Shown here: positions 1-11,825 of the stretch, piece by piece
Position numbering within the stretch: position 1 is the first letter of the stretch
Layout of the letters: each line of letters starts with the position of its first letter
Assembly (NCBI RefSeq): GCF_029168945.1
Contig: NC_083602.1
Location: 49,847,442-49,911,441, forward strand
Length of the DNA stretch: 64,000 nt
Direction: 5' to 3'
Origin: Cannabis sativa
Lineage: Eukaryota; Streptophyta; Magnoliopsida; Rosales; Cannabaceae
Position numbers and translations under genes: made by a program
Notes under the pieces: generated by a model
Databases searched by the model: none
Told to the model about the DNA's origin: nothing
The model's input: only the letters and a program-made list of their open reading frames with translations

Positions 1-765
1 TCACAACTTCTTAGATATAGATTTTATTTGTCTAAGGAAAAGTCTCTACTATTCCAGAAAAGATAAAGCCATGAAAGAATTTCTTAAATCAACAGTGAGA
101 GGTCTCAGATATGCTTTAGTATGCCTTAGACCAGACACCTGATGTTGAGTGGGAGTAATGAGTAAGTATCAGATTAATCCAGGAAAGGAACATTGGAGGA
201 CAATCAAGTAAATTTTAAGATTAAGAAGAGGAACTATATGTTAGTCAATAAGGGTGGTTTTGAAACTCTTAGACTACACCACATCAGATTTCGAGACTTG
301 CCGATGTGCTAGAAAGTCTGCTGATGAGAAGGTGATTACTTTGGGGGTGGAGTAATGATTTTGGAGAAGTGTAAAAACCTATTTGAAATCTCTTGGTCTA
401 CCAGAAAGAGACTGAATGTTAAAAGTTGCAGGAAAGATACTTATTCAGTCTAAGGAAAGTTCTATACTTTTGTGGCACCGTTCCAACTTGCCTTAACTAC
501 TAGGGTTACGTCCTAAATAACCAAAGAGCAGTTGCCAAAAGTATAGAATCCAGTATCCCAATAGAGTAGACATATAGAGAGGAATTTCACATTATCAAGG
601 ATTTTGTGATTAAGGAAAAGTAATAGTGGAGAAAAGGTTGTTGTTCATTCAACCTGTCAGATCCTATTACGAGGAGTTTACTACTATTACACTTGATTGG
701 TATATCAAGGTGTTAATGATTATTTGAAATGCACTTTTTGTTTTTTATTAGTGCAAGTGGGAGTT
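1..765 (+). pseudogene. Ty1/copia family A pol remnant (RT-RNase H end)
   Basis: Decayed 3' end of a copia polyprotein, cut by the window edge. Reading across frames around 80-290 gives a recognisable copia RT/RNase H connection: a GLRYALVCLRPDT-like stretch, then SKYQINPGKEHW, then an ILR-LRRGT-like stretch. Around 570-600 there is an RHIER motif typical of the RNase H tail. Several in-frame stops and frameshifts show it is not functional. It leads into a polypurine tract (about 755-763) and then the LTR at 766, which is the order expected for the 3' end of a plus-strand element. The same region occurs in reverse at 42080-44292 and 55971-57900. Confidence 0.8.
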
Positions 766-2665
766 TGTTGGGTTTTATGCCCTAAATAAAACTCATTTCA
801 TATAATCAGATTTACTTATTAATAAAGATCAGAAATAACATTTTATGTTGCATGGTTCACATGATTTATTTCATGATTATGTGTATATAATGTATGAATT
901 CTTTTTAAGTCCAGAACATATGTGTTGGTTAAAGATTATAGTGCTGTCAGCACAGTGGAATATAATCTTTATTATATGTTCAAAAGTTTATTCCCTGATT
1001 TGTCAGAACACTGGATTTAGACTGACATGGTATAATCAGGTATTCTTACACCTTGGAAAAGTGTTATGTCCTTTCTAGGACATTGGCAAAGTTTACCAGT
1101 ATTGGATGTATGGAGTATACATCGGAAGGGACCGATATTGAACTTTGATTAGATATATTAAAATTTACCGTAATATCTATTCAATTCAATATCACATGTT
1201 GATCCTAGATCAAATGATCTTAATCCTGATATGGTTAGGTTCAATCTCAAGAGTGTTATTCGTGTTCTTTGATTTGTTAGTTAAGCCTAATTGTGTGTCA
1301 TGGTGATACGTACATTTTGGGAACACGGTAATGCAATTGAGTGGGAGCGCTAACATAAATATGGAATCTATAGCTTCTATTTGGCAAATAGAAGTAAAGG
1401 ATGATTTCCTTCGAGCTTAACCAAACAAAGATAAATGGTGGAGATCTCATTTCACTTAGCTGAAATATCATTTATACAGGGTTAAGTGTTTTAAGGATAA
1501 AATACACTGAAGGTGTAGCGGTAACAGTAGTGCCTTTTCAATGTAGATCATCTATATAGAGGATCATTGATCACATTAGGGTTATAACAATGGATAACTA
1601 ATGACGTGTCTATATCGTGGAACATATACAGCGTTCTATATGACTGAGAGTTCAATTCCAAGTTCTAAGTGTGGATTCAATGAGGAATTAATAATTTAGG
1701 GAATTTACTTGGTAAATTCGGTTTGACTTATTGGAAGCTCGGTCATATAGACCCATGGTCCCCATACTAGTTGAGACCATACTGCTTGTAAGACTCAGTT
1801 AATTGATTTTAATTAATCAATTATAATTCTAAAAGTTAGACTATGTCTACTTTATGAATTCTCACAGTTTAAGGATGAAATTGTTAAGAAAAGGGTTTCT
1901 AGGTTTAATTATTAATTGAGAGACTTTGCATGTCTAATTAATAATTATTTTAAATGAAAATATTATTTAATAATCTATTTTAGTTATTAAATAATTAGTT
2001 TTGGCATTTAAATGATTAGAATTGGAAAAATGGCATTTTTGGAGAAATAGAAATAAAATTGAGGAAACTGCAAAATCCAAGTGAGGCCCATATCACCCTA
2101 TGGCCGGCCACCTATTTGTGATTTTCCCAATTATTATTTTCAATTTTAATTGCCATGAAATTGCTAATCAAAGCCTAGCAATAATAGGAAAGTGGTGGAT
2201 CACACTTAATAAGGTAGTTAATCAATTACACAGTAAAAGAGGAAACTGCTTATTTGAAAATTTGTGCTCTCCCTCCCTATATAAAGCAACCTTTGTTCTC
2301 TTCTCTTGTAAGCTTAAACCCACGAAATTCAAGAGAGAAAAAGAGAGAAAAATTTCGAAATCCTTGTGAGATGAGTAGTGCCCACACACATCAAGTGGTA
2401 TCTCAATCATAGTATGTAAGACTATGGAATTTCTGCATCAAAGAAGGAGAAAAGAAGATCCAGGTTCAGATCTTGGTGATGCTCTGCTACAGAAAGGAAT
2501 CAAGGGCTAGAGATCTGAACGGAAGGAGTCATATTATTCCGCTGCACCCACTGTAAGGTTTTCTAACTTTATATGTGTTTATTTTCATTGTTTTAGAATT
2601 CATATTAGGTTGTTAATCAACATACTTGTTAGTAAATCTAGATCCTGGTAAAATAATTTCCAACA
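766..2665 (+). repeat. Copia family A 3' LTR
   Basis: Complete 1.9-kb LTR beginning TGTTGGG and ending CCAACA, so the ends are a TGTTG/CAACA inverted repeat. The copia pol remnant and polypurine tract lie directly upstream, so this is a 3' LTR. Further copies are at 2666-3985, 41033-42079, 44293-45737, 49031-50940, 52219-55950 and 53571-55476, all on the minus strand. A TATA-like box lies at 2278-2286. Confidence 0.9.
2278..2286 (+). promoter_or_regulatory. TATA box of copia family A LTR
   Basis: TATATAAAG sits about two thirds of the way through the LTR. A pyrimidine-rich TTCTCTTCTCTTG stretch follows, as expected near a U3/R junction. The same motif is conserved in the minus-strand copies near 44672-44680 and 49410-49418. 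Confidence 0.55.
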
Positions 2666-3985
2666 GGCCTCACTTTGCAACTTTCCCATTTTGTTATTTT
2701 TCATTCCCATTTTCTCAAAAATGCCAATTTTCTAATTTAACCTTTTAAATGCCAATTCTAATTATTTAATAACTTAAAAATAATTATTAAATAATACTGT
2801 TATTTAATATATTTATTAATTTAGACATATAAAGTATCTTAATTAATAAATAAACCTAGAATCTCTTTTCTTTACAATTTCGCCCTTGCTTAGTGAAAAT
2901 TCATAAAGTAGACATAGTGTAACTTTTAGAATTATAATTGATTAATCAAAATCCATTAACTAAGTCTTACAAGCAGTATGGTCTCAACTAATATGGGGAC
3001 CATGGGTCTATATAACCGAGCTTCCAATAAGTCGAACCGAATTTACCAAGTAAATTCCCTAACTTATTAATTCCTTATTGAATTCACTCTTAGAATTTGG
3101 AATCGCACTCTCAGTCATATAGAACGCTCTATATGTTCTACAATATAGATACGTCATTAGTTATCCATTGTTATAATCCTACTTTGATCAATGATCCTCT
3201 ATATAGATGATTTACACTGTAAAAGGATTAAATTACCGTAACACCCTACAATGTATTTTATCCTTAAAACACTTAACCCTGTATAAATGATATTTCAGCT
3301 AAGTGAAATGAGTACTCCACCATTTATTTTTCTTTTGGTTAAGCTTGAAGGAAATCATCCTTTACTTTCTATTTGCCAGATAGAAGCTATAGATTCCATA
3401 TTTATGTTAGCGCTCCCACTCAATTGCACTACCGTGTTCCCAAAATGTAAGTATCACCCTGACCCAAAAGTAGGCTTAACTAATAAATCAAAGAACATGA
3501 ATAACACTCTTGAGATTGAACCTAATCATATCAGTATTAAGATCATTTGATCTAGGATCAACATGTGATATTGAATTAAATAGATATTACGGTAAATTCT
3601 AATATATCTAATCAAAGTTCAATATCGGTCCCTTCTGATGTATACTCCATACATCCGATACTGGTAAACTTTGCCAATGTCCTGGAAAGGACATAACACT
3701 TTTCCAAGGTGTAAGAATACCTATCGCTGATTATACCATGTCAGTCTAAATCCAGTGTTCTGACAAATCAGGAAATAAACTTTCGAACATATAATTAAGA
3801 TTGTATTCCACTGTGCTGACAACACTATAATCATTAACAAATTCATATGTTCTGGACTTAAATGGAATTCATACATTATATATAATCATGTGAACCATGC
3901 AACATAAAATGTTATTTTTGATCTTTATTAATAAGTAAATCTGATTATATTGAAATGGGTTTTATTTAGCGCACAAAACTTAACA
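2666..3985 (-). repeat. Copia family A LTR, truncated, inverted
   Basis: Reverse-strand LTR of the same family, beginning (on the minus strand) TGTTAAG at 3985 and running left to an internal LTR position at 2666, where the plus-strand LTR begins. The missing part is the roughly 500-600 bp 3' third. The break is best explained by insertion of the element ending at 2665 into this older LTR. The rest of the old LTR should then lie to the left of the window. Confidence 0.85.
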
Positions 3986-4100
3986 GTTTTGTAGTTAAAA
4001 TTCTAAATAGTCCATGAGTCTATCTTATTAGATTTCTCTGATACAAAACTAGAGTTTTTCCCTCAAGGATTTTTCATCCTTTTTTCAATACATTATGCCC

Positions 4101-4110
4101 CTATTTATAG
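4101..4110 (-). promoter_or_regulatory. TATA box in split LTR
   Basis: CTATAAATAG read on the minus strand, followed by GGGGCATAATGTATTG. This resembles a plant retrotransposon LTR core promoter. Confidence 0.45.
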
Positions 4111-4613
4111 TATCATAGGGTGGCAGTTAATTACAATCAGATTCAAATTCCACAACAATATTTTCCTCGAAATTTGGGCTTTAATTACGTCCCACGTATA
4201 TAAATGCGGTTATTATTAGAAAATCACACAACTGTGACTTATCTACTTTTAACGGGTCAATGCTGACGTGGATTTAATCATGCTGCAAGGTGTATATCAT
4301 TGGAGCATCTCGGTGGGACAGCAACATTAACACTGACAACGAGCTGGAGTTTTTTCCCATGTCTTTCTGAGGTTGACAATGTAAATCTCAACATTTCTTT
4401 GATTAAAGACATAACGCTCCATCTTACAATCGCAGTTCTTCCTGACAAAGTGAACTTCAGTAGCCAACATCATTTGAATATCAGCTTCTATCTGAGAGAG
4501 CTGACTCGACTGAGTAGTGGATCTCATTGAAAGATGTCTGGAGCTGATTAGTGAAGGTACCAAAAGTCAGCGTTCCTATAACGAAATGGATGTTTCGCTA
4601 TTCGTTATTCACG

Positions 4614-4618
4614 TCCTT
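4614..4618 (+). repeat. Target-site duplication of Tekay element (left)
   Basis: TCCTT directly before the 5' LTR. It is identical to 14071-14075 directly after the 3' LTR. Confidence 0.95.
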
Positions 4619-6853
4619 TGTAAAGCCCGCTTAGTTAATTTGGAAATTAGCAGTTATTTATGTTAATCAGGAAATTATTTATAGCCATTTAAATAATTTA
4701 TTATTGATATTTATGGAATTCAGATATGCATAATTATGTCATCAGCAGTTTTTATATTTCGCATTTCCGGTGTCCGGTATTTTGGAACGCGGCGTTTGGC
4801 TCAGTAGAAATCACAACTTAGTATGTTAGTATTTTGGGGACGGGTTTTAGACATTGGGAATGTCGGGAATGGCCGGGAATTTAGAATGTCCCAAAAATAC
4901 CCCTTTAGTGTGATTTATGTGATTTTATGGTGGAGGGGCAAAATGGTCTTTTTGCCCCATTAGTGTTTTGTCTTATGTGTTTTATTAAATGGAAAATAAA
5001 TGATAATTGTTTATTTTAATGGCTGAAATAAAAATGGTTTAAGTGGCTATTCTTTCACTTTTCTCTCATTTCACACTTAGTCAAATTAGAAAGGAAAATT
5101 TCAAAAAACTCACACACACAACTCTCTCTTTTTTTCGGCCAAGCTTTGAGCAGCAAGGAGGGGATATTTCTCCTTTGATTTTGGCTGGTTTTTCATCATC
5201 TTTTAAGGTCCATTGCAAGCTAGGTTGGTTCATGTCTCTCCTCCTTTAATTTCTTGAAAAATTATGTGAAAAATGATGATGCATGCATGAGTTTTTAGTA
5301 TTTGTTGCTGCTGTGATTTTGTTATTTTTCTAGGGTTCAAAGCATGATTATTTTGATGATGATTGAGTTGTTTGAATGCTTGTTAGTTAGGTTGTTCAAG
5401 CTTTTAGTTTTTATGTGAAAAAGTATGAATTTTAGAAGGAAAATGTTGTGATTATGTTCTGTGATGTTGCTGTTGTTTCTATGAGTTTGCAGAGGTATTT
5501 TTATGCCTAGTTTAGTAGAATTAAGCTTGTGGATTGCTTGTTTATGTGGTTTTGCTCAAGCTTGAGTTTGGAACTCAAAGCTTGAGCTCCAATGGCAAAA
5601 TTTGTGTATGTGGTTTCTGGGTAGGTTTGATGCCTTGGAATTGTTATTTGGGGCATATAGAACAGGTCTGGAAAGTTTGGGATCAATTGGGGTTAAATTG
5701 GTCGAGTTATGAGATTTTATGGTTGTCGCTCGCGAGGAACCGAATTCCGTTGAGCATCCGGAATTCGGATGGGGGTTCGAATTTCCCGAACCGGAATTCG
5801 GTTGGGCAACCTGGTCTGTGGGTTGGGGATTTTTCAGAACCCTAGTTTTCCTCGTTTTTGGGTTTTTAGGGGTATTGCCATGCTTTTTATCGATAGGGAA
5901 ACTTTTAGTTTCGAGTTTTAGTCCCCGGGAAGTGATTTAGCGTGTCACTTATAGCGTTGTGATTTTTATGGTTTAGGAGCCGATGTCCGTAGTTCGGCTT
6001 CAGTTCCAGTCAGGTTGACCGGCACACCTGAAATCGGAATCCGTGTAAGATTAGTATAACGGTATGCATATGTAGATTACATGTTTAGCGTGCATGTAGG
6101 AAGCCTCGTTAGATTACATTAGATATGTATTTAGGCTTCGAACCACCCAACCCCGTCACGTCGGTACGAGCCCGGAGTATGACCAGCAGCCGGAGTATGA
6201 CCGGCTCGACCGATCAGTGACACCGGTTGGTGGTTCGGTGCTATTGACCTATCCCGTCGGTACAGGCCGGAGTATGACCAGCGGCGGAGTATGACCGGTT
6301 CGACCGATCGGGAGGATACTTGTCAATAGTACCGTCCCCCGAACGTTCAAAACTCGGTACCATGTTGGACATGGCGGTAGTGCTCGGCACCATGTTGGAC
6401 ATGGCGATGGCGGGACTCGGTATCGTGTTGGACACGGCGGTCGGTTTTATGTATGTTATTAGTATGCTTTTCTTACCGAGTCCGTCGACTCACGGTTTAT
6501 GTTCTTGTGTAGGTAAAGGCAAGGCTGTAGCTGATGGACCGTGACCGAGCATATGAGATTGTACATGTCGGGGCAGTTAGGCCTGGAGCGTACGATCCTC
6601 GGGACAGCAGGGCTGAGATTTTTGTAACTGTCGTTAGACGACTTTCATTTTGATGTAAAAGTTAAACAGTTAAAACGTTTGTAAATATTTTTATAAATCG
6701 GGATCCCGAGACTTTTGGAAAATGGTTTATAAGTTTAATGAAAAAGCAAAATTTTAATTAATCACGTTTTTCCATAAACCTCGTTGATTAGCAACGAGCT
6801 GCACAGTACGTTTAAAAATCACGTAATTCGCCTAATATAGTTAGGGTGTTACA
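4619..6853 (+). repeat. Tekay 5' LTR
   Basis: 2235 bp beginning TGTAAAGCCC and ending GGTGTTACA, so the ends form a TGTAA/TTACA inverted repeat. It matches 11827-14070 almost base for base except in 5660-6520. There many small differences fall at CAG/CTG sites, and three CCGGAATTCCGG palindromes are damaged. Confidence 0.95.
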
Positions 6854-6856
6854 ATT

Positions 6857-6868
6857 TGGTATCAGAGC
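6857..6868 (+). promoter_or_regulatory. Primer binding site (tRNA-iMet)
   Basis: TGGTATCAGAGC, complementary to the 3' end of plant initiator-methionine tRNA, three bases after the 5' LTR. It primes minus-strand cDNA synthesis. Confidence 0.92.
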
Positions 6869-7136
6869 CGCCAGGTTGTCTTCAGAAGATCGTCACGACA
6901 TGTACAATCATCATCAGCAGTTAGCTCGGTTCACGGTTCAGTAAGCCTTTATTGCTTTAGTAGTTTATTTTATTCAGTTATGAAAAAAGAAAAGCCTGTT
7001 AGGAAGCATGTTAGTAGCCTGATAGTAGAATAGGCGCATGTTTCATTTCTAATTTCCAAATTAAGCGGCATTAGTAAGCTCGCCTTGAATACGACCTGAT
7101 ATGCCAACTCTTGGTTTCGCAGGCGGTTCTAATTAG

Positions 7137-10100
7137 ATGGACGCCAGGCGGACTACCAGGAGTCGGGGCAACTCCGTGGGGTCGAATCAGGGAGAGGGAG
7201 CTCGGTTTCCCCCACCTGCTAGGGGCCGAGGTAGAGGTCCCCGAGGCAGGGCCCGTGGTCGGGGTGTTGAGGACCCGCCACAGGCTGCCCAGGCTCCCCC
7301 AGCCGATCAGGGAGCCCCGAACTGGGAGTTACGGTTTGCGGAAATGCAAGCCAGGATCGAAGAACAAGACCTCGAGATTCAGAGGTTGAGACAGCAGGGT
7401 GCTCCTGCAGTTCCAGTGCCCGTAGTTCCAGTGGCACCTGCCCCTGCTGCCCAGGCCGAGTTAGTGGTGGCGGCCCACAGATTGGAACCTTTATATGAGC
7501 GGTTCCGGAAGCAAGCACCTCCGGTATTCCTGGGAGGTCCAGATGTGTCGAAAGCCGAGCAGTGGCTTACGGTGATCACCAGAATTCTGAACTTTATGGG
7601 TGTCACCGGTAACGACAGAGTGGTGTGCGCCACATTCCGGGCCTGTGAGGATGCCCTGGTATGGTGGGACATGGTGTCTCAGATTCACGACGTCACCACC
7701 ATGACTTGGGAGAGGTTCCAAGAACTCTTCAACGCGAAATACTATAATGAGGCGGTCAGAAGCGCCAAGAGGAAAGAGTTCGTTCACCTGACCCAGCGGG
7801 AGAACATGAGCGTCACTGAGTATACTACTCAGTTTGACCGGTTGGCGAGGTTAGCCTCGGGAATTGTGCCGACCGACTTCAGCAGGAAGGAGAAGTATCT
7901 GGACGGGTTGAATCCCAAGATCAGGCATGACCTGATGATTACCACAGACGACAGCACCACCTATGCTCAGATGGTGGAGAAGGCACTGCGAGCTGAGGGC
8001 GCAGTGGGGTGTATGTCAGAATCAGCCAGTACTCCGGTTAGTGGCGGAGCTCCTACCCCTCCTGCATCAGGCTTTAGCAGGGGGAGTAGTGGTTCGGCCA
8101 TTGATCAGAGGAAGAGGGCACCCACTGCTTCCGGCGGCTCGAGTCAGAACAAGAGGTTCCGGGGGAACCAGAACAGAGGGAGTCGTCCTGGTGGTAATGA
8201 GACCCGATTCTCCTACCCCGAGTGCCCTAGCTGCAAGAGGCATCATCGGGGAGAGTGCAAGGGGCAGGGATGCTTTCATTGTGGCATGCCCGGGCACTTC
8301 AAGAGGGAATGTCCCCAGCTCCGGCCAGAGGCACCGAGAGCTCCAGCGATCCCCACTCCAGCCAGGGTATTCGCGATCACGCAGGCTGATGCAGATGCCA
8401 GCCCATCAGTTGTTACAGGTCAGCTCTTTATTAACAACTCGTTTTATTCAGTGCTGTTTGATTCTGGGGCTACACATTCTTATGTGGCGGCCAGAGTCTT
8501 TAGTAAGTTGGGTAGACCCTTTGATAGATATGAATCAGGGTTTGGAACCCTGTTACACAGCGGAGAATTGGTTATCTCCAATAGGTGGATTAGGTCTATG
8601 CCGATCAGGATAGATGGTAGAGAGTTAAGCGCTGATCTGATAGAGATGAGCCTAGTCGAATTTGATATTATTTTAGGAATGGATTTCCTATCTAAATATT
8701 CGGCGAGCATTGATTGTAAGAGGAAGATGGTGGTCTTCCAACCGGAAAGTGAAGAACCGTTCGTATCTGTGGGTTCGGTTCAGGGATCTCGGATCCCAGT
8801 GATCTCGGCTATGTCAGCGAGAGAATTATTGCACGGTGGGTGCCTAGGGTTTCTGGCCGTGGTGGTGGACACCACTCGGCCAGACACCATTCGGCCAGAG
8901 GACATCAGAGTGGTTCGGGAATTTTTGGACGTTTTTCCCGAAGAACTTCCAGGGTTACCACCTCAGCGGGAGATTGACTTCGTGATTGACTTGGCACCAG
9001 GGGTGGATCCGGTTTCCAAAGCCCCGTATAGGATGGCTCCAGCTGAACTTAAGGAATTAAAGATTCAGCTCCAAGGGTTGCTTGACATAGGGTTCATTCG
9101 GCCCAGTGTGTCACCTTGGGGAGCCCCGGTTTTGTTCGTGAAGAAGAAAGATGGATCTATGAGGATGTGCATCGACTACAGAGAGTTGAACAAGCTGACG
9201 GTGAAGAATAAATATCCATTACCTAGGATCGATGACTTGTTCGATCAGCTTCAGGGGAAGACGGTCTTTTCTAAGATTGATCTCCGTTCGGGTTATCATC
9301 AGTTGAGAATCCGAGAGGAGGACATTCCGAAGACGGCTTTCCGCACTAGGTATGGACACTACGAGTTCCTGGTTATGTCATTCGGACTAACCAATGCTCC
9401 TGCAGCGTTCATGGACCTGATGAATAGAGTATTCAAGGATTTCCTCGATATCTGTGTGATTGTGTTTATCGACGACATCCTCGTGTACTCTCAGTCAGAA
9501 GAGGAGCATGAGTTACATCTTCAGATGGTACTGCAACGACTTCGAGAACATAGACTCTACGCCAAGTTCAAGAAATGTGAGTTTTGGTTGTCTCAGGTGT
9601 CCTTCCTAGGACACATTGTGGGTAAGGACGGGATCAAGGTGGATCCCGGGAAGATCGAATCCGTCAGGGATTGGCCGAGACCGAAGACAGTGACAGAGAT
9701 CAGAAGCTTCTTGGGATTAGCTGGGTACTACCGTAGGTTCGTGGAGGGGTTCTCCAAAATTTCAATGCCCCTAACCGAGCTTACAAAGAAGAATCAGCGA
9801 TTTATCTGGTCAGATAAATGCGAAGCTAGTTTTCAGGAGCTGAAACAGAGGTTGATTACCGCTCCGGTACTAGCTTTGCCTTCGGACGAAGAGAAGTTCG
9901 TGGTCTATTGTGACGCATCCAAACAGGGTTTGGGGTGCGTATTGATGCAAGCCGATCGGGTTATCGCTTACGCCTCCCGTCAGTTAAAGGATTATGAACA
10001 GCGATACCCGACTCATGATTTAGAATTGGCCGCAGTGGTTTTTGCACTGAAGATTTGGCGGCATTACTTGTATGGTGAGAAGTGTGAGATCTATACCGAC

Positions 10101-11825
10101 CATAAAAGTCTCAAGTATTTCTTTACTCAGAAAGATTTGAACATGAGACAAAGGCGTTGGTTGGAATTAGTGAAGGATTATGATTGTGAGATCCTTTACC
10201 ATCCGGGAAAAGCCAATGTAGTGGCCGATGCCCTGAGCAGAAAGGGTCCCGGGCAAGTAGCTAGCATGGTTCAGATCTCACCTCCGCTAGCAGAGGATAT
10301 GGTTAGATCCAGCATTGAGTTTGTGGTAGGTCAGCTTCACAACTTAACGCTGCAATCTGATCTGTTGGAAAGAATAAAGGTTGCTCAGACGACAGATCCG
10401 GAGTTAGTGAAGATCCGAGACGAGGTATTGGCTGGTCAAGCCAAAGACTTTTCAGTGTCAGATAGTGGAATGCTTTTGTATAAAGCCAGGGTTTGTGTCC
10501 CGAACAGTGTGGACTTGAGAAACGAGATCTTTGAGGAGGCTCATTCTACTCCATATTCTCTGCATCCCGGCACCACCAAGATGTACCAAGACTTGAAACC
10601 GTACTTCTGGTGGAACGGTATGAAGAAGAATTTGGTAGAATTCGTTTCGAGATGCCTCACGTGTCAGCAGATCAAGGCTGAACATCAGAGACCAGCAGGG
10701 TTGTTGCAGCCTCTAACCCTACCAGAATGGAAATGGGAGGATATTACGATGGATTTTGTGGTCGGGTTACCTAGGACCACGGGTATGTATGACTCCATCT
10801 GGGTAGTGGTGGATCGATTTACGAAATCTGCTCATTTTCTGCCGGTTAGAACAACGTTTACAGTGGATCAGTTGGCAGAGTTATATGTCAGGGAGATAGT
10901 GAGACTTCACGGGGTACCGAAGTCTATAGTTTCGGACAGGGATCCGAAATTCACCTCCAAATTTTGGCAAAGTTTGCAACGGGCAATGGGTACGAAGCTA
11001 AAATTCAGTACAGCATTCCATCCTCAGACAGATGGTCAGTCCGAAAGGACAATTCAGATATTGGAGGATATGTTGAGAGCCTGTGTTATGGACTTTGAGG
11101 GTTCATGGAGTAAATACCTACCGTTAGTAGAATTCTCGTACAACAACAGTTATCAGAGTACGATAGGGATGGCACCCTACGAACTGTTGTACGGTAGAAA
11201 GTGTAGATCCCCTATCCACTGGGATGAGACAGGGGAGAGGAAATACCTAGGTCCAGAGTCAGTTCAGCGGACCAATGAGGCAATAGAAAAGATAAAAGCT
11301 AGAATGCTTGCCTCACAGAGCAGACAGAAGAGTTACGCAGATCCGAAACGTAGGGATGTTGAGTTCCGAGTAGGGGACCATGTGTTTTTGCGAGTATCTC
11401 CGATGAAGGGGATTAAACGTTTCGGGAAAAGAGGCAAGTTATGCCCTAGATTTACAGGACCTTTCGAGATTCTCGAGAAGATAGGTCAAGTGGCATATCG
11501 GTTAGCATTGCCTCCAGCTTTATCAGCAGTGCACAACGTATTTCATGTCTCAATGTTGAGAAAATACGTTTCAGACCCCTCTCATATACTCAGTTATGAG
11601 AGCCTTCAGCTTCAGTCAGATATGTCTTATGAGGAACAGCCAGTGCAGATCCTGGATAGAAAGGATAAAGTCCTTCGGAATAAGACCATAACGTTGGTCA
11701 AGGTTCTCTGGAGAAACAGTAAGGTGGAAGAAGCCACCTGGGAGCTAGAATCAGATATGCGAGCTCAATATCCAGAGTTATTCAGGTTAGATTTCGGGGA
11801 CGAAATCCTTTTAAGGGGGGGATAG
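7137..11825 (+). CDS. Tekay gag-pol polyprotein (1562 aa, intact)
   Basis: One unbroken frame encodes the whole retrotransposon polyprotein. The arginine/glycine-rich N-terminus is followed by a retrotransposon Gag domain (about residues 105-290) and a CCHC zinc knuckle (C379, C382, H387, C392). The protease DSGATHS begins at 442. Reverse transcriptase follows (about 600-830) with a FIDD active site at D779/D780. RNase H has its first Asp at about 926 and a TDHKS motif at about 988. The integrase has an HHCC zinc region and a D1206, D1267, E1303 triad, with the last two 35 residues apart. The last 70 residues match the chromodomain-like tail of Tekay elements, which may guide insertion into particular chromatin. 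All catalytic residues checked are present. The stop codon overlaps the polypurine tract and ends one base before the 3' LTR. The ATG chosen is the first in the long frame; the leader 6869-7136 carries no other long frame. Confidence 0.97.
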   Translation: MDARRTTRSRGNSVGSNQGEGARFPPPARGRGRGPRGRARGRGVEDPPQAAQAPPADQGAPNWELRFAEMQARIEEQDLEIQRLRQQGAPAVPVPVVPVAPAPAAQAELVVAAHRLEPLYERFRKQAPPVFLGGPDVSKAEQWLTVITRILNFMGVTGNDRVVCATFRACEDALVWWDMVSQIHDVTTMTWERFQELFNAKYYNEAVRSAKRKEFVHLTQRENMSVTEYTTQFDRLARLASGIVPTDFSRKEKYLDGLNPKIRHDLMITTDDSTTYAQMVEKALRAEGAVGCMSESASTPVSGGAPTPPASGFSRGSSGSAIDQRKRAPTASGGSSQNKRFRGNQNRGSRPGGNETRFSYPECPSCKRHHRGECKGQGCFHCGMPGHFKRECPQLRPEAPRAPAIPTPARVFAITQADADASPSVVTGQLFINNSFYSVLFDSGATHSYVAARVFSKLGRPFDRYESGFGTLLHSGELVISNRWIRSMPIRIDGRELSADLIEMSLVEFDIILGMDFLSKYSASIDCKRKMVVFQPESEEPFVSVGSVQGSRIPVISAMSARELLHGGCLGFLAVVVDTTRPDTIRPEDIRVVREFLDVFPEELPGLPPQREIDFVIDLAPGVDPVSKAPYRMAPAELKELKIQLQGLLDIGFIRPSVSPWGAPVLFVKKKDGSMRMCIDYRELNKLTVKNKYPLPRIDDLFDQLQGKTVFSKIDLRSGYHQLRIREEDIPKTAFRTRYGHYEFLVMSFGLTNAPAAFMDLMNRVFKDFLDICVIVFIDDILVYSQSEEEHELHLQMVLQRLREHRLYAKFKKCEFWLSQVSFLGHIVGKDGIKVDPGKIESVRDWPRPKTVTEIRSFLGLAGYYRRFVEGFSKISMPLTELTKKNQRFIWSDKCEASFQELKQRLITAPVLALPSDEEKFVVYCDASKQGLGCVLMQADRVIAYASRQLKDYEQRYPTHDLELAAVVFALKIWRHYLYGEKCEIYTDHKSLKYFFTQKDLNMRQRRWLELVKDYDCEILYHPGKANVVADALSRKGPGQVASMVQISPPLAEDMVRSSIEFVVGQLHNLTLQSDLLERIKVAQTTDPELVKIRDEVLAGQAKDFSVSDSGMLLYKARVCVPNSVDLRNEIFEEAHSTPYSLHPGTTKMYQDLKPYFWWNGMKKNLVEFVSRCLTCQQIKAEHQRPAGLLQPLTLPEWKWEDITMDFVVGLPRTTGMYDSIWVVVDRFTKSAHFLPVRTTFTVDQLAELYVREIVRLHGVPKSIVSDRDPKFTSKFWQSLQRAMGTKLKFSTAFHPQTDGQSERTIQILEDMLRACVMDFEGSWSKYLPLVEFSYNNSYQSTIGMAPYELLYGRKCRSPIHWDETGERKYLGPESVQRTNEAIEKIKARMLASQSRQKSYADPKRRDVEFRVGDHVFLRVSPMKGIKRFGKRGKLCPRFTGPFEILEKIGQVAYRLALPPALSAVHNVFHVSMLRKYVSDPSHILSYESLQLQSDMSYEEQPVQILDRKDKVLRNKTITLVKVLWRNSKVEEATWELESDMRAQYPELFRLDFGDEILLRGG
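11813..11822 (+). promoter_or_regulatory. Polypurine tract of Tekay element
   Basis: AAGGGGGGGA just before the 3' LTR, overlapping the last codons of gag-pol. It primes plus-strand DNA synthesis. The same tract is at 63370-63379 on the minus strand in the second element. Confidence 0.9.

Larger units (their letters stand above)
3990..4618 (-). repeat. Gypsy-like LTR, R/U5 part (split by Tekay element)
   Basis: Non-coding segment that looks like the promoter and downstream part of a minus-strand LTR. It holds a TATA motif (CTATAAATAG on the minus strand, 4101-4110) and ends ACTACA at 3990. Its continuation is 14071-14449, on the other side of the Tekay insertion. Together the two pieces are about 1 kb. 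No TSD was found around the composite, and no internal region is present, so the family is not assigned. Confidence 0.4.

Noticed and set aside
2100..2369. 89-residue frame in the copia LTR
   Set aside because: Spans the LTR TATA box; the reverse copies have different truncated versions, so it is not a gene.
4300..4563. Overlapping 76-78 residue frames on both strands
   Set aside because: Lie in the split LTR near its TATA box; neither has a recognisable domain or codon pattern.
7219..8710. Several 75-216 residue frames overlapping the Tekay gag
   Set aside because: All are shadows of the long gag-pol frame in other frames, with no known motif and no conservation expected.
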